Assembly (NCBI GenBank): GCA_014529385.2
Contig: CM043959.1
Location: 5,918,466-5,982,465 of the forward strand
DNA: 64,000 nucleotides
Direction of reading: 5' to 3'
Source of the DNA: Adiantum capillus-veneris
Taxonomy: Eukaryota > Streptophyta > Polypodiopsida > Polypodiales > Pteridaceae
Positions 43,937-55,690 of this stretch are shown one piece after another. Position numbers and translations under genes: made by a program. The notes beneath the pieces were generated by a model. It made no database searches. It was given only the letters and a program-made list of their open reading frames with translations, and was not told where the DNA came from. How positions within the stretch are numbered: the stretch's first letter is position 1; each line of letters starts with the position of its first letter.

Positions 43937-44440
43937 TGAGTGCTCCGAAGTGTGCTAAAGGGTTCCTTTTACTTACAGAAGGGAGAGCCTTTTGTTCCTT
44001 TAGTGAGAGAATGTAATGATCACAAACAAAGTGAATGACAATGTGAATGAAGGTGTTGAATTGGGATAGAGAGAGAGAAGAATACGAGACCAAACGGTTC
44101 TCAAACCCTCCTTCAAGGGCCCCTCTCTCGATGGCGAGAGAGGTCTATGCTATTGATTGCACAAATCTGGTACAATTGTGTTGATGCAAAGTACTTGATG
44201 CTATGATGCAATGACAGTCTAAGTCGATGATGACGGCGACGACGACTGATGGTTGAAACTGACGCTATCCGGATAAAAACGCTGTCTTCAGAGGGCTGAA
44301 AACGCTGTCGTTGTAGGCTGGAAAATGATGCTGAATCTGGGCTGAAAAACGCTACTGTTGTAGGCTGAAAACGCTACTGCTGTGGGGTAGAAACTCTGGA
44401 CTATCTGGCTGAAAAACGCTGTAAACTGCTGGCTGAAAAA
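43937..44440. repeat. Repeat module copy 1 with GGCTGAAAACGCT-type motifs
   Basis: 43937-44170 aligns with 55691-55925 (GAGTGCTCC.., TTCCTTTTACTTAC(A/G)GAAGG, TGATTGCACAAATCT). It is followed by repeated GGCTGAAAACGCT-like words at 44270-44450. No gene seen. Confidence 0.75.
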
Positions 44441-45898
44441 CATACATTTGACAGCCTTTCATCCAATTTTCTGCGCTGTGTTTGTGGCACCAAAGCATAT
44501 GCCAAACAACCAAAGACACGCATGTGCTCAATAGAAGGCTTTCTATCATGCCATGCTTCATATGGAGTAATAGACTGCAAAGCTTTTGTAGGATACCTGT
44601 TAAGTACATAAGTGGCACACATGATAGCCTCAACCCAAAAAGAATGCGGTTTGACTTTTGACCATACATCGTGCCATTTCCGTCAGTGACTTGTTTTTCC
44701 TCTTAGCAACACCATTTTGCTGAGGTGTATAAGGCATTGTACATTGGTGTTTTATCCCACGACTAGCGAGAAATGCATTAAATTCATGAGACATATACTC
44801 CCCCCCTCGATCGGAGCGGAGGGTGCCCATAGTACATTTCGAGACATTTTCAGCCATAGCCAGAAATTGTTTGAAGCACATAAAAACTTCGGACTTCGCT
44901 TTAAGCAGAAATACCCATGCATGCCTGGAGTAATCATCAATGAAAGTCACGAAGTAAAGGTAATTGCCCAATATTGGAGTTTGCATGGGCCCACAAACAT
45001 CACTATGTACAAGCTGCAACCTGCATGGGGCCCGAACAGAACCATCCTTTGGAAACTTAGAACGTTGCATCTTACCCAAAATACAACCTTCACAAACATG
45101 TTTGACAGGTGCTTCAAGAGGCGGCAAAGAAGCAACCATATCAGATTTCTGCAAACGCAGCAAACTGACAAAACTCAGATGACCAAAACGTGCATGCCAA
45201 AGTTTTGCATCTGAAATAGCCCTTGAATCTGCAATAGCATTTGCAAAATTTTGTCCACACTTGTCATACAAAGTGACCTTATACAGCCCACGGCACAAAA
45301 GGCCAGATGCAACAATTTCATCACCAAAGGCCAGATACAACAATTTCATCACCAAAACTGAGATCATGAACTGTACATCCGTCATCCACAAATTTGACTA
45401 CAAGTCCAAGTCTAGCAAGTGCGGATACAGACGAGATTCTTCTTGATCCCAGGTACATAAAGTGCATCAACAAGTGTGAAGGAACTGCCATTTGCAGCAG
45501 TAAGCACAATCTTTCCAACTCCTTGAACCGGATAAGAGGCATTGTTGGCACAAGTGACTGAATTCCCATGAGGGACAGACTCGAGAGAGGTAAACAATTC
45601 ACGATGTGAGGTAATGTGCTTTGTAGCACCACTGTCAAAATACCACATGTGAATCTGCAGCAACTGACAAGCATGCATCATGGACAGCAGGATTGTAAGT
45701 GCACTCTGCGCTACAAGCCCATTCTGCATCAACATCAGCAACACAGTTTCCTTTCACAGAAGACTCAACAATGGCTGCATTTGTAGTGGAACCAACATTT
45801 GCAGTGGAACCATCCTCTTTCTTCTTAGCCTCTTTGGCCTTCAACTTAGGACACGACTTGATCAAGTGGTCATTAGCTTTACAATAATGGCAACGCAT
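44401..45898 (-). pseudogene. Copia C3 zinc knuckle, protease and integrase
   Basis: CCHC MRCHYCKANDHLIKSC (45898-45850), FDSGATKHITSH protease site (about 45640), LYVPGIKKNL, GAG-pre-integrase LWHARFGHLSFVSLLRLQ, zinc-finger region CEGCILGKMQ, core HSDVCGPMQTP, FIDDYSRHAWVF and LRSDRGGEYMSHEF, PQQNGVAKRKNKS. Frameshifts at about 45660, 45420 and 44650. A 30-bp tandem duplication at about 45297-45353 (AAAGGCCAGAT(G/A)CAAC..) adds repeated residues. Confidence 0.87.
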
Positions 45899-46042
45899 CT
45901 TCTTTTTGCCCTTATCACCAGAATTTCTAGACGAATTGCTGCCAGCAGAAGCATTAGGAACATAACTTTTGCCACTCGCAGTAGAACCATAAGAAGTGGC
46001 TGCATTGGTGTTACCAGCCTTTCTTTGAGAAGCAATAAAAGC

Positions 46043-46738
46043 CTATTCAACTGCACGCTGTCTAGTCCTGTTTTTTTGGGAAAGTGACTCTTGCAACAGC
46101 AATGTGTATAATGCATCAAACTTGACAACTTCTGGATTTCCTTGGGTCATAAGTCTCCAAGTACTAGCAAAAGTCTGGTAAGAATCTGGTAAGGCATCAA
46201 GAACAGTCTGCACAAGGGAACTGTCTGAAATGACTTCACCTGCAGAAATAAGCTGCTCATTGATATCCTTGACACTAGCAAGGAAAGTGTCCATATCATC
46301 TTCCTCATGCATAATCTTCGACTCGAGCTCTTTACGCAGCAAAGCAATTTTAGCCTCATTGCGACTTGCATAAAGACCGGCCAAAATATCCCAAGCCTGT
46401 TTTGCAGATTTTGCTGAACGGATGTGAGGAACAATGGTGCGCTTCACAGACAACGCAATCAATGCATGTGCTTGTGCATCCTTTACATCCCAACGAGCTT
46501 GTTCTGCCGTAGGCAAAACAACTCTAATAGCAGCAATCCTTGCAGCAAGACCTGCAACATTTTCAACATTGCTTGCATGCTCATAACTAGGACGTACATC
46601 AATGCCCTGCACAATATTCCAGACGCCCTTTGACACAAGAACATGTTGCATCATATAAGCCCACATAGGGTAATTGTCCCCATCCAACATGTCCTCAGCA
46701 GCAAACATCTTGGACACATCTGTGTTGTTGTCAGCCAT
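46043..46738 (-). pseudogene. Copia C3 gag
   Basis: Starts MADNNTDVSKMFAAED at 46738. Contains FDGDNYP-type LDGDNYPMWAYMMQHVLVS, AKSAKQAWDILAGLYASRNE, LRKELESKIMHEEDDMDTF and QTVLDALPDSYQTFASTW, matching UBN2/copia gag. It ends at a TAG near 46043, where the related C1 has a His codon (AVEHAF), so this is a nonsense mutation; coding continues in frame to the zinc knuckle at 45898. An upstream ATG at 46831 adds an unrelated leader and is unlikely to be the start. Confidence 0.85.
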
Positions 46739-47057
46739 GGTAAATGCTGCTCCTAATTGCCCGAAAATAGGAGAAACGGAGTGGGAACAACACGTTCTAT
46801 ATAGCACAAACCGTAGAAGACTGTAAGGCACCTGTTATGCAGAAATCGGCACTAACAGAAATTCTGCACAAAATGACGAAATTGCCTGTGCAGACATGCC
46901 TGTAGTGGAAATCGAGGCCGAAATGAGCCCGAATCAGAAATCTGAGCAGATCTGCGAACGTTTGCCAAAGCTCACTGAAATCGGAGAAAGTGAGCAGGCG
47001 TGTGTTGGAGCAGCTGGCGACTAAGCCTGGGAGGACGCAACTTGCTCTGATACCAAT

Positions 47058-47198
47058 TGTTGAAATAAGGGTTGCAGAGAAACGCACACGGCTTGGAGAA
47101 GACTAAGGAAGCTCAAGGCACACAATAGAGAGTGTATTACTTAGTATGCAATGGAAAGGTAGGTAGCCCTAGAGTGATGGGCGTATATACAATGCTCA
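47058..47198 (-). repeat. Truncated 5' LTR of copia C3
   Basis: Reverse complement aligns with the 3' part of the LTR at 54183-54409 (CATTGTATATACGCCCATC.. to the CA end). Homology stops abruptly at 47198, where plus-strand copia RNase H sequence begins. Confidence 0.8.
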
Positions 47199-47635
47199 GA
47201 TTGGGTTGGTTGTTTTGACACGCGAGTGTCCACAAGTGGTTTTTGTTTCATGCTTGGCAGTTCATGTATATCATGGTTAAGCAAGAAGCAACCTACTGTG
47301 GCCACTTTGAGTTGTGAGGCTGAGTACAGGGCAGTCTTCACAGCTACGGTTGAGTGTGTATGGCTCAGACGCCTTATGGCTGATTTGGGTGTTGGACAGG
47401 ACACTGCCAACACTATCCACACTGACAGTCAGAGCGCATTGGCAGTTGTGAGGAACCCAGTTTTTCATGCTCGCACGAAGCACATTGAGGTGCATTACCA
47501 CCATGTCAGGGAGAGGCTCTCAACAGGAGAGATCAGCTTGGCTTATGTGCCAACACAGGACAACCTTGCAGATCTTTTCACAAAGGCATTGTCTCATGAG
47601 AAGCTTGAAGCTTTTCGCAAAGCTTTGGGCTTACT
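47199..47635 (+). pseudogene. Copia C4 RNase H end (left of G2 insertion)
   Basis: Plus-strand RNase H: TRVSTSGFCFMLGSSCISWL, KQPTVATLSCEAEYRAV, HTDSQSALAVV, FHARTKHIEVHYHHVRE and YVPTQDNLADLFTKAL, ending KALGLL at the G2 insertion point. The frame continues as PFVD then stop at 54092. Only this tail of the element is present. Confidence 0.87.
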
Positions 47636-48149
47636 TGTTACAAAGTGATGACGTGGCAGACAGCAGAAACCCTAAAATTCCTGCAAACCCTAATTTCTGC
47701 CAGAAACCCTAATTTTCGGATTTTTGGAAATCGTTGAGGCTGAAAAAAATAAAATAAAAATGATTAGCGACGCGAATTTTGCTTTTTTTTATAAAAAAAG
47801 AGAAAAGACTCTCTAAGAGAGAGAGAGAATTGATGCTTTTTATTTTAAAAGCTTTTGGGGCTTTGCTTTTGGGCATCCCTTGTAACCTTTAAATAAGTGG
47901 TGAGGACTTCACTTCTCAGAGCATCTGGACGCAGAGTCTAAGAGTGAAACCCTAGCCACTCTCTTGTACTTTGATCTGATTAATATAAAAAGAAATACTG
48001 AAAGGGGCGCTAGTCTTTGGGGCCAATATCTCTAGGCACGGAACTCCGCCGGGCCAGTGTACATCTATTGTGATCTGTGACTTGTTTTGAAGTGGTTATT
48101 TGGTGCTGTCGCGGTTGATTCTTGACTTGGAGTGTCCAAGTCTGTTACA
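47636..48149 (+). repeat. 5' LTR of G2
   Basis: 514 bp, TGTTACAAAG..CTGTTACA. Contains repeated AAACCCTAA(T/A) words near 47670-47715 and the conserved AAATACTGAAAGGGGCGCT variant at 47994-48012. Confidence 0.92.
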
Positions 48150-48221
48150 GTGGTATCAGAGCACAACCGATTTCTCTTCTACGGGAAATCCGATCCCCGA
48201 ATTTTTTTTTCCGTGGCACCT

Positions 48222-49880
48222 ATGGCTTCAGGCATTGATCAGTTGACTCCCTCTGCATCTGGAGATGCGGGCTGGGATCACAACGAAGATTCAGATAGAG
48301 AGTATGGCCCGCCTCGGCCTACTCAGGCGGAGCAAAGAGAGATGGAGCGTCGTCAATTGATTGGCGATGCAACAAAGATGATGCTCAATTTTGCCAAGGA
48401 CCCAAAGATGGCAAAATATATGAACCAGACCTCTTTGGAAGAGGTACAGATGTAGTGGCAAAGAACCACAACACCACTCCTGAAACCCGCTCTCAAGAAA
48501 CCTTTTGCCTCCAAGAAAATATACGGAGAAGGAACTGGAGAACGTGGTTGATGCACGGATTGCTCAGCTTTTTGGCGCGCAAAAGAAAGCCAAAAAGCAC
48601 GGCAAAAAGCAGAAGAAAAGCACTGACTTTCCAGGTTATTTGGGTCGTCAGTCGACTTTTGACAAGGCAAAGAAACAGAAGAAGCGTGTTCGATTTGAAG
48701 GAGTACCCAGTTCTTCTTCTTCTTCTTCTTCTGATAGTTCTTCTATTTGCACAGATTCGAGCGAAGAAGACAGAAAAGGTAAAAAGCGAAGCAAGAAACA
48801 AAGCTTCGGAAAGGGCAAGAAAAAGGAAAAGAAGGCTACATCTCGCCCAGAGACTGACAGTTCTACTGAGGACTCGTCTACAGACAGCTCATATTCCGAT
48901 GACGGAAAGTTTTATGCGAACAAGAAGAATTTTTACAAAGCCAACCAGTATGACTTTCTCGAAGATAAAAGCTAGAAAGTCCGAGAGTTTAAGGAAGGTG
49001 GCCACTCGATCAAGTTTGATACTTTTTTAGGATACTTAGATGCTTCGAAGGCTTTGTCTTTTATACAACAGTTTGACATCGCTTTCGCGGGAGGACGCTA
49101 TTTAGAGCACTCCAAGATTCGGAGAGCTGCCTCTTATTTTAAGGGGAATGCTCGCACTTGGTGGTCCATGCTTCTATTAAGCAAGACTGTGCCAGTTACA
49201 TGGCTGAAATTCAAGAGGCTTTTTATTTCTTCTTGGTTGACTTAAGAGTTTGAGCGAGATATACGAGCTGCTTGGAACCATCTCCGGATGACCAAGAGCG
49301 ATACAATGAATTCTTACTGTGAAAGATTCTGGAACTCTTTTCTACCCGCCTCTTCATTCAAGAAGATCTCGTTCAGAGAACAGATTGAGCAGTTTACCTT
49401 GGGTCTACCTACAGAGATTCGAGATCACTGCTTGGAACAGAAGTCGGCTTCTATTCAGGAGTTGATGAGTCATGCGAAGCGGGGCTTTGCCATTCACTCT
49501 GGCAGTCTGACCTACCCCACAGACGAGGCCATGACACAATGAGCCGAATAGACTTCTGGAAATGAAAGTAGAAAGAAAAAGAGCAACCTAGAGAAAAAGG
49601 ATGCACGACCAAAGCTTACTTCTGAGGAGAGAGCTCTCTTCATTAGAGAGGGGAAATGCTTTGGATGCGGGGAACATGGACATATCTCCGCGAAGTGCCC
49701 TAGAAAGGCACAGAAAGAACAAAATGATAAAGACGACGACAGGCCTGAGAGTTCGAGAGCAGTTGAGGAATGTGGCAGAAAAGGCAGATAGAAAAGCAGA
49801 ACTGGTACCACATGGCGTGGGACCTGCACCGAATCTAATGAATGAAAGTACAAACTTTGCCGCTTTTGGGGCAAAGTGAA
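48222..49880 (+). pseudogene. G2 gag
   Basis: Starts MASGIDQLTPSASGD at 48222. Frameshift near 48480 leads into a Lys/Ser-rich region with an (S)n run coded by TTC repeats (about 48710-48735). Gag core follows: KALSFIQQFDIAFAGGRYLE, ARTWWSMLLLSK, YCERFWNSFLP. Then a CCHC knuckle CFGCGEHGHISAKC near 49650-49690. Ends FGAK stop at 49877-49879. At least four frame interruptions. Same architecture as G3 gag. Confidence 0.8.
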
Positions 49881-52800
49881 GGATCAGGAAGCTCTTTTGA
49901 AGGAGCCAAGGCCAACTTCTTTTTCACTTGGAATTGGCGGCTCGATTTGGAATTACGTCCGACAAACTGACGCCACAGGCGGAGGTAGTTCGACTGGCAT
50001 CCGGATGGGATGTTGCCATTACACCGAGCATTGGCAAACTTCGTTTGCAATGGCAAGGGTGTTCAAGACACGCGAGTGACGTTCTACTCAGGATCCCTTG
50101 GTACCACCAGAACTACGTCGTGGTTGACTATCGGGCCGAGAAAGCGACTTTGATAAATGAAGGGCTTAGAGATTGTACTTGATGAACTTCAGTTTCTTAC
50201 TCATTCTTTTGGGAGAGAACTGAACGATGGATAAAGGTTGAATATGTTTTGACCTGATCAAAAGAACACCAAGATTTTTCTCCACACTCATGCCGATTGC
50301 TTTTTAGAGGGCCTGAAGATCAAACCATTGATCTGATACTTGGAAGCACGCCACCGAATCGGCCACCTTACTGTGGAGCCGAGTACAGAATGAAAAGATT
50401 ATGAACCTAGTGAAAGACCTCTTGGAAAAAGGGTCTTGTCCAACCTAGTACTTCACCGTATTGCTCTCCAGTGTTGTTGGTTTTGAAGAAAGACGGATCT
50501 TGGAGAATGTGCATCGATTATAACACTCTCAACGAAATCACCATCAAGAACAGATTTCCGATTCCTAGGATCGATGATATACTCGACATGTTACAGGGAT
50601 CCTCGTGCTTTAGCAGGATTGACTTGAAGAGTGGATATCATCAGATCAGGATAGCGCCAGGAGATGTCTACAAGACAGCTTTTCGGACGACTTTTGGGTT
50701 ATTTAAGTTTTTGGTGATGCCTTTTGGCTTAACTAATGCTCTTGCGACATTTAACCAGATGATGGACAGGATTTTTCGAGAGTACAAGCTATTTGTTGGC
50801 ACTTTCTTTGACGACATCATTGTTTTCTCCAAGAATGAGGCAGAACACAGAGATCATTTGCTTCAAGTCTTTCAAGCATTACGAGATCACACGTTAGTGA
50901 TTAATGCAAAGAAAAGTGAATTTTTCCTACCAGAGATACACTTTTTGGGACACATTGTGTCAGCAGTAGGAGTGCAAATGGACCCGGCCAAGATAGATAG
51001 AGACTATCCGTGATTGGCCCGATTTGAGGAATGTCCATGAAGTTAGAAGCTTCTTGGGACTGAGTTCGTACTACAGGGGGTTCATACGAAAGTTTGTAGA
51101 GGTTGCTTCCCCTTTGCATACCTTGACACAGAAAGGAGTACCTTTTTCGTGGGGAACCACAGAGGTGATTGCCTTTCGGACATTGAAAGAGAAATTGACT
51201 ACGAGACCTATTTTGACTTTGTCGGACTTGCAGAAGTCATTTGAAGTATATTGTGATGCTTGTGTCGTAGTCTGGGTACGATTTTGATGCAAGAAGGCCA
51301 TGTCATAGCTTACGAGAGCCGTTTGTTCTCTAGGCCGGAGATGACATCACAGATTTATGAGAAAGAGCTTTTGGCGGTTATCCATGCTCTTACTCAGTGG
51401 CGGCATTACCTACTCGGAGCGATTTTACTGTCTTTGCAGACCATCAGAGTTTGCGCTACTACTTGTCACAGAAGCAGCTTTCGGAAAAGCAGATGCGGTG
51501 GGCGAACATCTTGTCACAATTCCACTTACAGATTGTCCATGTGCAGGGACAGAAGAATGTGGTGGCAGATGCTTTGTCTCGGAAACCGTTGGTTCTGGCT
51601 GTTTCCGCGATACATCATAGGAGCTTCGAGGATATGGTCGATTAGTATGCCACAGATACAGATTTTGCAGATATTTTCACACGGATACGGGATTGGGAGA
51701 CAGTAGCTGGATACTCCCTTCGCGAAGGTTACTTGATGAAAAAGACTATGTTGTGCGTTACACAGTTGTTGAGGGAAAAGGTTATGACTGAATGCCAATG
51801 TCCACCTTTTACGGGTCACCGCGACATTGCTACCACCATGAAAGGGGTAGAGAGATATTTCTTGTGGCGGAGACTCAAGAAGGATGTGGAAGAGTTTGTG
51901 CGCAGTTGCTTGGTATGCCAGAAGGTCAAGTTTGACAGACATAAGGCACAGGGATTGTTACAGCCTTTACCCATACCCACGCGCCCCTGGGAAAATATTG
52001 AAATGGATTTCATTTTTTTGATCTCCCGAGAACACAGAATGATCACGATGATTTTCCGATTACATGACACGTCTGAGACGATTGTCTCCGACAGAGACCC
52101 GAGATTTATGAGTTGTTTTGGAAGGCAATTTGGGAGAACATTGGCACGCGGTTGCAGTTCTCGTCATCGTTCCACTTGCACACTGACGGGCAATCTGAGA
52201 TTGCCAATTCAGTGATTTTTTAGATTTATTGAAGTCTTGTATGTCGGATCAAAAGACTCAATGGGAAAAGAACTTACCTTTGGTGGAATTTGCCTACAAT
52301 AACACGGTACACTCTTCGACGGGGAAGACGCCATGTGCGATTGTTGAAAGTGCTGCGAAGGTTCCATCCTTCCTGAGCACGAAAGATTAGATATTTGAAG
52401 CGGATGAATATTCGCGAGATTTGGATACGGCTTTTGCCAAGGTTCGCGAGACTTTGCAGGAGTCTCAAGAACGACAGAAAAAGGCAGCGGATCGCCATTG
52501 TTGTGACTTGAAATTGAAGGAGGATGATTGGGTGCTCTTACGTTTTGAGAAGGCACGCCTACGAAAGAAAAAGGGAAAGGAGAGGCTTTTTCCAAAGCTT
52601 AGTATGCGATACTACGGACCTTTCCAGATCACTGACAAGATAAATGATGTCTCCTTCCGATTGAAACTCCCAGATACTTGGAGGATTCACAATGCATTGC
52701 ATGTGAGTCTCTTGAAACCTGTTAAGGGTGATGTGCCTGATGATGGGGAGCGTGATGAGCAACCTGAAGTGGAAGAAAACGAGGAGATCCTTGTTCCTGA

Positions 52801-52960
52801 ACAGATTTTGGCACATAACGATACGAAGAAAGGTAAAGTCCGAAGGTGGTTCTTGGTTTAGTTCAAGAACTTTCCTGCATTTGATGTGAAGTGGATGGAG
52901 GAGGAGGACCTAGCAGATACTCCTCGGATTGTGAAACTTTACCTCGATGTTTTGGTTTAG
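49880..52960 (+). pseudogene. G2 pol: protease, RT, RNase H, integrase, chromodomain-like end
   Basis: Protease GAKANF segment near 49912 has lost its catalytic Asp context. RT 50471-51013: KKDGSWRMCIDYNTLNE, FSRIDLKSGYHQIRIAPGD, MPFGLTNALATFN, FFDDIIVFSKN. RNase H 51260-51645: YESRLFSRPEM, KELLAVIHAL, HQSLRYYL, NVVADALSRK. Integrase 51733-52400: GHRDIATTMKGV, CLVCQKVKFDR, SDRDPRF. Then 52421-52957 with [17 protein letters not shown] and, after a stop at 52859, FKNFPAFDVKWMEEEDLAD, a chromodomain-like fold. Numerous stops and frameshifts. Confidence 0.85.
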
Positions 52961-53565
52961 CATAGTCTACTCCAAACGGAACCCAGAATTCAGCTTGGCC
53001 GAAGATCTGGTGCAGTGGGATGCACAAGAGGGGAGTCACTCCACTCCTTTGTCAACAGATGCTTGATTTTGATACTAAAGTCACTGATGTCTCTTTGAGC
53101 TTTAGGGATACTGAGAGTTGACAGTATTCTGCTGGATGACTTTATGAAATGGAAATTCCTGATAATGATAGTGATTTGTTTTTGACTTCTTGTGAGTGCA
53201 GGAACTGATAGCCGAAATGACTGCAGCATTTTGGTCTGATTGATCTCGAATAGACATGGTTGCAATAGGGGTTAGTTAATCGGACATTGTTGAGGTCCCG
53301 ATTGGACCTAGATGTGATTGCTAGCTACATTACCGATAAATGATGGTCTAAGATCCGAATGAATGTTGAATGTCATGTGATGTCCTGTGATGTCTGGTGA
53401 TGTCCTGTGATGTCGTGTGATGTGACTGTCGATTTTGTACATGTGCTAGATGTGTGTTCCTAGTACGTAGGTACTAACAGTCAGTGTCTGCTAAGATGGT
53501 TTATGGCTTTTGTCGGTTTTGTAGGCGTAATCGTGGTCGATTATAATGCTTTCAAGAGGGGGGTA

Positions 53566-54086
53566 TGTCACAAAGTGATGACGTGGCGGACAACAGAAAC
53601 CCTAATTTTTGCCAAAAACCCTAAAATTCTTGCAAACCCTAATTTTTGCCAGAAACCCTAATTTTTGGAAATCGCGGAGGCTGAAAATAAAATAAAATGA
53701 TGAGCGACGCGAATTTTGCTTTTTTTTATAAAAAAAGAGAAAAGACTCTCTAAGAGAGCGAGAGAATTGATGCTTTTTATTTTAAAAGCTTTTGGGGCTC
53801 TGCTTTTGGACATCCCTTGTAACCTTTAAATAAGTGGTGAGGACTTCACTTCTCAGAGCATCTAGACGCAAAGTCTGAGAGTGAAACCCTAGCCACTCTC
53901 TTGTACTTTGATCTGATTAATATAAAAAGAAATACCGAAAGGGGCGCCAGTCTTTGGGGCCAATATCTCTAGGCACGGAACTCCGCCGGGCCAGTGTACA
54001 TCTATTGTGATCTGTGACTTGTTTTGAAGTGGTTATTTGGTGTTGTCGCGGTTGATTCTTGACTTGGAGTGTCCAAGTCTGTTACA
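53566..54086 (+). repeat. 3' LTR of G2
   Basis: 521 bp, TGTCACAAAGTGATG..CTGTTACA, with AAATACCGAAAGGGGCGCC at 53930-53948. Followed by TSD TTACT. Confidence 0.92.
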
Positions 54087-54091
54087 TTACT

Positions 54092-54409
54092 CCCCTTTGT
54101 GGACTGATCATGTCCTCAAGGAATGGCACTTCCCTTTACTCATGTGCCAGCTCTCGTTCACCGCATCACTCCAGGGGGGATTTGTTACCATATACATGTG
54201 GTAGTGATGTGTGTGAACACACTAGGACCGCCGGGGCATTTTTTCCCTCTTTAGGATGTTTTTTCCCCCGAGCATTGTATATACGCCCATCACTCTAGGG
54301 CTATCTATCTTTCCATTGCACACTAAGTAACACACTCTCTATTGTGTGCCTTGAGCTTCCTTCGTCTTCTCCAAGCTGTGTGCGTTTCTCTGCAATCCTA
54401 ATTCCAACA
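54092..54409 (+). mobile_element. Copia C4 tail and 3' LTR (right of G2)
   Basis: After the TSD the C4 frame ends PFVD stop. A polypurine-like CCAGGGGGGAT leads to an LTR at about 54183-54409 (TGTTACCATATAC..ATTCCAACA) that is homologous to the inverted LTR piece at 47058-47198. Confidence 0.8.
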
Positions 54410-55101
54410 ATGACATGCGAAGTGTGCCTTACGCTTCAGCTTGTGGTTCACTTATGTATCCTATGGTTGCTACTAGGCCTGACATAGCCCATGCAGTGGG
54501 AGTTGTGAGCCGGTTTATGCCTAATCTTGGCAGGTTGCATTGGGATGCAGTGAAGTCCATTATGAGGTACTTGAAAGGGACTAAAAACAAATGCCTCTGC
54601 TATGGTAAAGGACCATTGGAGTTGAAGGGATTTTGTGACTCTGACATGGCTGGTGATGTGGATACACGGAAATCCACCAATGGCTATGTGTTTACTCTTG
54701 CGGGAGGTGCTGTTTCATGGTGTTCTAGATTGCAAAAGATTGTTGCATTGTCTACGACATTCAGCCACTGAGGCTTCCAAAGAAGCCATTTGGTTGTCAC
54801 GCCTATGCAGTGAGTTTGGTTTGCCTACCAAGGCACCTATGCTTGGTTGTGATAGCCAGAGTGCCATATGTCTGGCAAAGAATGCCATGTTTCATGCACG
54901 CACAAAGCATATTGATGTGCGGTACCACTTCATTTGAGAAGTTCTTGAGGATGGCCTTATTACATTGGTTAAGGTCCATACATCACAAAATCCAGCAGAT
55001 GCTCTCACTAAGTGCTTACCCAAAGCACAACATCAGCTATGCATACAGATGGTGGGAGTCATGTAGCTTAAAGGTGCCATTTATACCTTTAAGTGGGAGG
55101 T
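54410..55101 (+). pseudogene. Copia C5 RT C-terminal part and RNase H
   Basis: VPYASACGSLMYPMVATRPD, DIAHAVGVVSRFMPN, HWDAVKSIMRYLKGTK, GFCDSDMAGDVDTRKSTNGY, GGAVSWCSRLQKIVALSTT. A small deletion/frameshift at about 54760, then ATEASKEAIWLSRLCSEFGL, LGCDSQSAICLAKNA and HARTKHIDVRYHF, and a stop, ending NPADALTKCLPKA. Polypurine tract AAGTGGGAGGT before the LTR at 55102. Truncated on the left directly at the end of the C4 LTR. Related to C2. Confidence 0.87.
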
Positions 55102-55690
55102 TGTTGGGTTAAAGGCCCAAATGGCCCCCTTTTCTGTATAGTTTTAAAGGTTATTAACCTTTGGCCAAGTTCACATTGAACTTGGCAACTAACTTTAAAA
55201 TTGGTCCTATACTTTTAATAAAGGGAATGTGAGCCCAATTTTGGGTCACTCACGTATTCCCCCAACTATCGAGTAGCGCTCTCTCTCTCTCTCTCTCTCC
55301 TCTTTCGATTTGTAGCGCCCCCTACTCTGCAAACAGTCGCCCCTCTCTGAAGCACAAGCCCTTGCACTTCTTCACGTGCTCTATCACTTGCACACACCGC
55401 TTCGCGCTCATCAACCTTTTGTGTATAGTTTTAAAGGTTATTAACCTTTGGCCAAGTTCACATTGAACTTGGCCACTAACTTTAAAATTGGTCCTATACT
55501 TTTAATAAAGGGAATGTGAGCCCAATTTTGGTTCACTCACTTATTCTCCCAACTATCGAGTAGCGCTCTCTCTCTCCTCTTTCGATCTGTGGCGTCCCCT
55601 ACTCTGCAAGCAGTCGCCCCTCTCTGAAGCACAAGCCCCTGCACTTCTTCGCGTGCTCTATCACTTGCACACACCGCTTCGCGCTCATCA
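55102..55690 (+). repeat. 3' LTR of copia C5 with internal 287-bp tandem duplication
   Basis: Starts TGTTGGGTTAAAGGCCC. The segment beginning TGTATAGTTTTAAAGG occurs at 55135 and again at 55422, with nearly the same 270-280 bases following each (CAAGTTCACATTGAACTTGG, CTATCGAGTAGCGCTC, CACACCGCTTCGCGCTCATCA). Probable end at CTCATCA, 55690. Confidence 0.8.

Larger units (their letters stand above)
44430..47198 (-). mobile_element. Ty1/copia element C3 (gag to integrase, 5' LTR piece)
   Basis: Minus strand: truncated 5' LTR (47058-47198), primer site TGGTATCAGAGC at 47044-47055, gag, protease, integrase; RT and the 3' LTR are absent, with the element ending in the GGCTGAAAACGCT module near 44440. 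Same family as C1. Confidence 0.85.
47636..54086 (+). mobile_element. Complete Ty3/gypsy chromovirus-like element G2
   Basis: LTRs 47636-48149 and 53566-54086, TSD TTACT at 47631-47635 and 54087-54091. Primer site TGGTATCAGAGC at 48151-48162 (initiator tRNA-Met) and polypurine tract AGAGGGGGG before 53566. Interior has gag, protease, RT, RNase H, integrase and a chromodomain-like end, in order, but with frameshifts and stops. LTRs are very similar, apart from small indels near their 5' ends, so insertion is fairly recent. Confidence 0.93.

Noticed and set aside
44717-45214. 165-codon plus-strand open frame
   Set aside because: Antisense of the copia C3 integrase, which has clear catalytic motifs on the minus strand.
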